From Streptomyces gelaticus (lineage in GTDB: Bacteria > Actinomycetota > Actinomycetes > Streptomycetales > Streptomycetaceae): 64,000 bases of DNA. Below, piece by piece: positions 58,262 through 64,000 of the stretch (position 1 is the first letter of the stretch; each line of letters opens with the position of its first letter). The stretch spans positions 118,230 to 182,229 of the forward strand of contig NZ_BMTF01000015.1 of NCBI RefSeq assembly GCF_014649535.1, given 5' to 3'. The translations under genes were made by a program, and so were the position numbers. The notes under the pieces were generated by a model. The model worked only from the letters and a program-made list of their open reading frames with translations, was not told the DNA's origin and did no database searches.

Positions 58262-59259
58262 GCCGCGTCGGCGCGCTCGGGGTCGCGCCGGGAGCCGATA
58301 CGGCGCGACTCGATCCGTGCGGAGTCCGGCCAGCGCACGTCGTACGCCCAGCCCAGCTTCTCGAACCAGCGGATCAACCGGGCGCTCGAATCGACCTGAC
58401 CGCGCATCACACCGTGCCGGGCGCTCGTCGGATCGGCGTGGTGCAGGTTGTGCCACGACTCCCCGCAGGACAGGATCGCGAGCCACCACACGTTCCCGGA
58501 CCGGTCGCGCGACTTGAAGGGCCGCTTGCCGACCGCGTGGCAGATCGAGTTGATCGACCAGGTGACGTGGTGCAGCAGGGCCACCCGGACCAGCGAACCC
58601 CAGAAGAAGGCCGTCGCCGCACCCCACCACGACATCGTCACCAGACCACCGACCAGCGGCGGAAACAGCAGGGACACGGCCGTGAAGGTCATGAAGTGGC
58701 GGGAGACGCCGCGGAGCGCCGGGTCCTTGATCAGATCGGGGGCGTACTTCTGCTGCGGAGTCTGCTCCTGGTCGAACATCCAGCCGATGTGGGCCCACCA
58801 CAGGCCCTTCATCAGGGCGGGCAGACTCTCACCGAAGCGCCACGGCGAGTGCGGGTCGCCCTCCGCGTCGGAAAAGCGGTGGTGCTTGCGGTGGTCGGCC
58901 ACCCAGCGCACCAGCGGACCCTCCACGGCCAGCGAACCGGCCACGGCGAGAGCGATGCGCAGTGGGCGCTTCGCCTTGAAGGAGCCATGGGTGAAGTAGC
59001 GGTGGAAGCCGATCGTGATGCCGTGGCAGCCGATGAAGTACATCGTCACGAGCAGACCCAGATCCAGCGGGCTCACCCCGCGGCCCCAGGCCAGCGGCAC
59101 CGCCGCGACCAGCGCCACGAACGGCACCACGATGAACAGCAGAAGGGCGAGCTGCTCGACCGACCGCTTCTTGTCCCCGCCGAGCGTGGCGGAGGGAAGG
59201 GCCTGACTGTCGGCCGTCGATGGCCGGGCGTCGTCGATCGCGGCGGGGCTGGTGTTCAT
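58258..59259 (-). CDS. Acyl-CoA desaturase (fatty acid delta-9-type)
   Basis: The protein is 333 residues with four helices in two pairs. The three His boxes of membrane di-iron desaturases are present: HRYFTH, HRKHH and HNLHH (SCGESWHNLHHADPTSARHG). Helices include LALLLFIVVPFVALVAAVPLAW and LLVTMYFIGCHGITIGFH. It introduces a double bond in acyl chains to maintain membrane fluidity. It is the first gene of an operon with a TetR regulator and is divergent from ppc. Confidence 0.94.
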   Translation of the reverse strand: MNTSPAAIDDARPSTADSQALPSATLGGDKKRSVEQLALLLFIVVPFVALVAAVPLAWGRGVSPLDLGLLVTMYFIGCHGITIGFHRYFTHGSFKAKRPLRIALAVAGSLAVEGPLVRWVADHRKHHRFSDAEGDPHSPWRFGESLPALMKGLWWAHIGWMFDQEQTPQQKYAPDLIKDPALRGVSRHFMTFTAVSLLFPPLVGGLVTMSWWGAATAFFWGSLVRVALLHHVTWSINSICHAVGKRPFKSRDRSGNVWWLAILSCGESWHNLHHADPTSARHGVMRGQVDSSARLIRWFEKLGWAYDVRWPDSARIESRRIGSRRDPERADAA

Positions 59260-59302
59260 GGGGGGTCCCCTGGGGATGAGAAATACGACGGAGAGCTCTG
59301 GC

Positions 59303-59322
59303 TACGGTTCCGTAACCTACGG
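59303..59322. promoter_or_regulatory. Operator-like half-site array upstream of the desaturase
   Basis: TACGG-tt-CCGTA (59303-59314) and CCGTA-acc-TACGG (59310-59322) are overlapping perfect inverted repeats sharing one half-site. A related CGTAAG follows at 59326-59331. They lie 44-63 bases upstream of the desaturase ATG and are the likely target of its TetR partner. Confidence 0.65.
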
Positions 59323-59486
59323 CGACGTAAGTATGGCAGCGCCCGGGCCCGCCGCACGAGAGCGCGACGGGCCGCCGATGACGGGAAACCCGATCGGGCC
59401 GCGAGCGGCGCCGACGGAGTGGACACCTATCCTGGTGGGGTCGGACAGCGCGGTCCGCACTCTGCTTTCCCGGGGTGGCGTCAGCA

Positions 59487-59555
59487 CCGCTGCCTGTCGT
59501 GGCCCCGGAGTACCCCTGTGGCCGCTGCCTGCCGCGGCCCCGGAGAACCCCCGTG
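59487..59555 (+). repeat. Tandem 34-bp repeat in the ppc leader
   Basis: Positions 59487-59520 and 59522-59555 are 30 of 34 identical. Both read CCGCTGCCTG-CG-GGCCCCGGAG. The repeat ends 27 bases before the ppc start. The rest of the 59260-59582 spacer holds the desaturase operator and no gene. Confidence 0.75.
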
Positions 59556-59582
59556 CTCAACCACTGCAAGGAGCCGCACACC

Positions 59583-62312
<2,730 letters not shown>

Positions 62313-62334
62313 CCTTTCTCGCCCGCAGCATGAC

Positions 62335-62368
62335 AGTGCCCCCGCCGGACGCATCCGGTGGGGGCACT
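62335..62368. terminator. Hairpin between ppc and the convergent wall-protein gene
   Basis: AGTGCCCCC-g-CCGGA (62335-62349) pairs with TCCGG-t-GGGGGCACT (62354-62368), 14 pairs with one mismatch and a 4-base loop. It can terminate both convergent genes. Confidence 0.75.
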
Positions 62369-62382
62369 TCGCTGTGCGGACG

Positions 62383-63150
62383 TCAGTGCTGCTGGGCCTT
62401 GCGGCGGCGCATCACCAGGAAGCCGCCGACCGCGGCGAGCGCCACGGCGACTGCCGCCATCGCGCCGACCGGGGCACTGCTTCCGGTCTCGGCGAGGTCG
62501 CCGGACGCGCCGCCCTGGGTGGCCGGTGCACCGGCCGGGGCGCTCTCCGAGGCGGCCGGGGTGCCGGACGGCTGCTCGCCGCCGGGAGCGGACGGGCCGG
62601 TGGACGGCGTGGCCGAGGGCTGCTCGCCGGGCTTCGTGGGCTGCTCGCCGGGCTCGGTGGGCTTCTCACCGGGCTTGGTGGGCTCTTCGCCGGGCTCGGT
62701 GGGCTCTTCGCCGGGCTTGGTGGGCTCTTCGCCGGGCTTGCCCGGCTCGCAGTCGGTCTTGAAGACCTTGTGCTTGGCCTTGCCGTTCTCGCCCTCGAAG
62801 TTCCAGAACAGCTTGTACTGGCCGTCGGGCAGGGTCATGTCGGTGGTACGGCCGTGGCCGGAACCATCGAGCGCGAAGGCGCCCGTCTTGACCGTCTCGC
62901 CCTTGTCCAGATCGTTGTTGGCCCAGGCCTCGATGTGCCACTGGACCTTCTGGGTGGCGTCGAAGCCGAAGGCGTCGAGGTAGAAGGAGCAGACCTTCGG
63001 CTCGTTCCTGCGGAGCTCCTCTCCGGTCTTGGAGTCGTGGATCTTCACCGTGCCGTTGTCGCCCTTGGGCGCGGCGGAGGCGGAAGGTGCCAGCAGCAGC
63101 GAGGCGGTCACCGCGGTGACCAGGGCGCCGGCGGGAATGAATATGCGCAT
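62383..63150 (-). CDS. LAxTG-anchored cell-wall protein with KPGEEPT repeats
   Basis: The protein is 255 residues. It has a Sec signal peptide (MRIFIPAGALVTAVTASLLLAP, cut near ASA|APKG) and a compact domain (about 30-135) with VCSFYLDAFGFDATQKVQWHIE and DGQYKLFWNFEGE. A run of seven to eight 7-residue repeats alternates KPGEEPT and EPGEEPT (about 138-185), followed by a Ser/Thr/Pro stalk. The sorting signal LAETG, a hydrophobic helix and RRRK form the class E sortase pattern used in Streptomyces. No enzyme activity is evident; it is a surface protein. Confidence 0.87.
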   Translation of the reverse strand: MRIFIPAGALVTAVTASLLLAPSASAAPKGDNGTVKIHDSKTGEELRRNEPKVCSFYLDAFGFDATQKVQWHIEAWANNDLDKGETVKTGAFALDGSGHGRTTDMTLPDGQYKLFWNFEGENGKAKHKVFKTDCEPGKPGEEPTKPGEEPTEPGEEPTKPGEKPTEPGEQPTKPGEQPSATPSTGPSAPGGEQPSGTPAASESAPAGAPATQGGASGDLAETGSSAPVGAMAAVAVALAAVGGFLVMRRRKAQQH

Positions 63151-63356
63151 GGGCAGTCCAACGTGAGAGATGAGGGATGCCGTGGGGGGTCGGCTCAGCT
63201 TCTTGTGGCTGCTTCAGCCCGTCAAGGTTGATGTGTCCATATCCGCCCGCTTGTGCGCTGCTCTGTCCCAATGGTTTTGGGTAACGATCGGGGGAACATG
63301 CGGCTCCGGTACGTGAGTCCGTGCCTCAAGACGTCCCGGAGCGCGGCCCGGGAGCT

Positions 63357-63399
63357 CGGGAGTCGCTCGGGGTGCGACCCGGGAGTCGCTCGGGGTGCG
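63357..63399. repeat. 20-bp direct repeat, period 23
   Basis: CGGGAGTCGCTCGGGGTGCG occurs at 63357-63376 and 63380-63399, identical, separated by ACC. It lies directly after the stop of the membrane protein gene at 63402 and may be slippage or part of a termination structure. Confidence 0.75.
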
Positions 63400-63401
63400 G
63401 C

Positions 63402-63872
63402 TCAGAGGGCGAAGAACGTCGCCACGAGCAGGACCGCACCCGCGATCCCCGTGCACCAGCCGGTCCGCGACATCCGCAGACCGCCACCGATCACCAGGCC
63501 CGCCAGCAGCAGCGCTCCGCCCAGCGGCACCCAGGCATGCAGAAAACCCGGTGTCCCGGCGCGCACCACATCATCCGTGCCCGGCTTCACCACCACGGGG
63601 AACCGGTCGCCCCTCCGTGCCGCGACGGACCGGTCGATCGTCACCCGGGAACGCGCGACCGCCTGCCCCGACGGCGAGAACGGACCGGTGCAGACATCGG
63701 CGCCGCACCCCGTCACGGTCATCGTGCCGTGCTCACGGCCTTTGGCCAGAACGATGTGGTGCGCCTCGTTCCAGGACGACAGCACACCGGCCGCCAGCAG
63801 CAGCAGGACGACACAGCCCATGGCGGCGTTGCGGGCGTAGACCAGGGCGCGGTGGGAGGAGCTCCGCTTCAT
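63402..63872 (-). CDS. Small membrane protein of unknown function
   Basis: The protein is 156 residues from ATG 63872 (MKRSSSHRALVYARNAAMGC), with AAGGA 10 bases upstream. Helix 1 is about 16-35 (AAMGCVVLLLLAAGVLSS). An extracytoplasmic loop has a CGADVC pair and a basic segment (DRSVAARRGDRFPVVV). Two C-terminal helices are WVPLGGALLLAGLVIGGGL and a short TGIAGAVLLVATFFAL. The layout resembles DUF3592-type membrane proteins, but I cannot assign it firmly. Confidence 0.7.
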   Translation of the reverse strand: MKRSSSHRALVYARNAAMGCVVLLLLAAGVLSSWNEAHHIVLAKGREHGTMTVTGCGADVCTGPFSPSGQAVARSRVTIDRSVAARRGDRFPVVVKPGTDDVVRAGTPGFLHAWVPLGGALLLAGLVIGGGLRMSRTGWCTGIAGAVLLVATFFAL

Positions 63873-64000
63873 GGGGAGCGATCCTTGGGCAGACCGGCAC
63901 CACCGGTCAACTCATGGCCGAAAATGGCCGGGGCGCCGACAGGAATGTCCGAAGACGGGCGCGCACGGGACAGTCTCAGGAGTTGTACGCGCTCTGTGCG

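Noticed and set aside
62620..62750. CRISPR-like array suggested by regular short repeats
   Set aside because: The repeats are 21 bp, in frame and encode a peptide repeat, with no unique spacers and no cas genes.

Overview
The window is chromosomal DNA of a Streptomyces or very close relative. Most of it is high in GC with strong third-position GC bias. The genes are typical of the group: two XRE/DUF397 pairs, an SsgA-like sporulation protein, LAxTG sortase substrates, twin-arginine and PQQ-propeller exported proteins, and a tamR-tam pair. The housekeeping order ppc, desaturase, tam, gal, ispE, rsmA, tatD, rsmI also fits Streptomyces. I found no rRNA, tRNA or CRISPR array.

Left edge (1-6.3 kb): the tail of an RHS polymorphic toxin with a Hint domain and EndoU-like tip, its probable immunity gene, then an eroded zone. 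That zone holds tyrosine-integrase fragments, a frameshifted DUF7848-type remnant and a second small immunity-like gene that also seems frameshifted. A DyP-type peroxidase, a 5'-truncated DNA-binding-like protein and a DUF397/XRE pair follow.

Core left (6.4-25.2 kb): an anti-sigma-type ATPase; an ECF41 sigma factor beside its likely target, an NADH-dehydrogenase-like flavoprotein with a matching promoter; a tricorn-type S41 protease; a TetR/MMPL efflux pair with clear palindromic operators; an SsgA-like gene divergent from a nickel/cobalt ECF importer (MN, Q, O) with a Nur-box-like site; a beta-lactamase-fold hydrolase and an SDR; a TetR divergent from a TIM-barrel protein across two identical palindromes; a secreted ricin-type lectin; a DMT transporter coupled to a YbaK-type deacylase.

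Core right (25.2-48.8 kb): a class B PBP, protein O-mannosyltransferase, rsmI, a zinc-ribbon protein, TatD hydrolase, rsmA-ispE, a YefM-YoeB antitoxin-toxin pair with its operator, an ABC-F protein, three tandem PQQ-propeller membrane proteins, two LuxR-type regulators flanking the galTEK operon, and tamR/tam plus a glyoxalase-fold gene.

Accessory segment (48.8-57.6 kb): a tightly overlapping minus-strand operon of small Streptomyces-specific proteins, one frameshifted, divergent from a second XRE/DUF397 pair. Next come a gene remnant, an unfamiliar ABC exporter with a low-GC secreted small protein, a decayed IS5-type transposase, and a unit in which a contact-dependent-inhibition (CdiI-type) immunity gene and an intact IS5 transposase sit together between imperfect inverted repeats. 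The window ends with a desaturase-TetR operon, ppc, a LAxTG wall protein and a small membrane protein.

The most unusual points are the immunity gene enclosed with a transposase between inverted repeats, the toxin/immunity debris at the left edge beside broken integrase, the three-paralog propeller array, and the uncharacterised exporter plus secreted protein locus.
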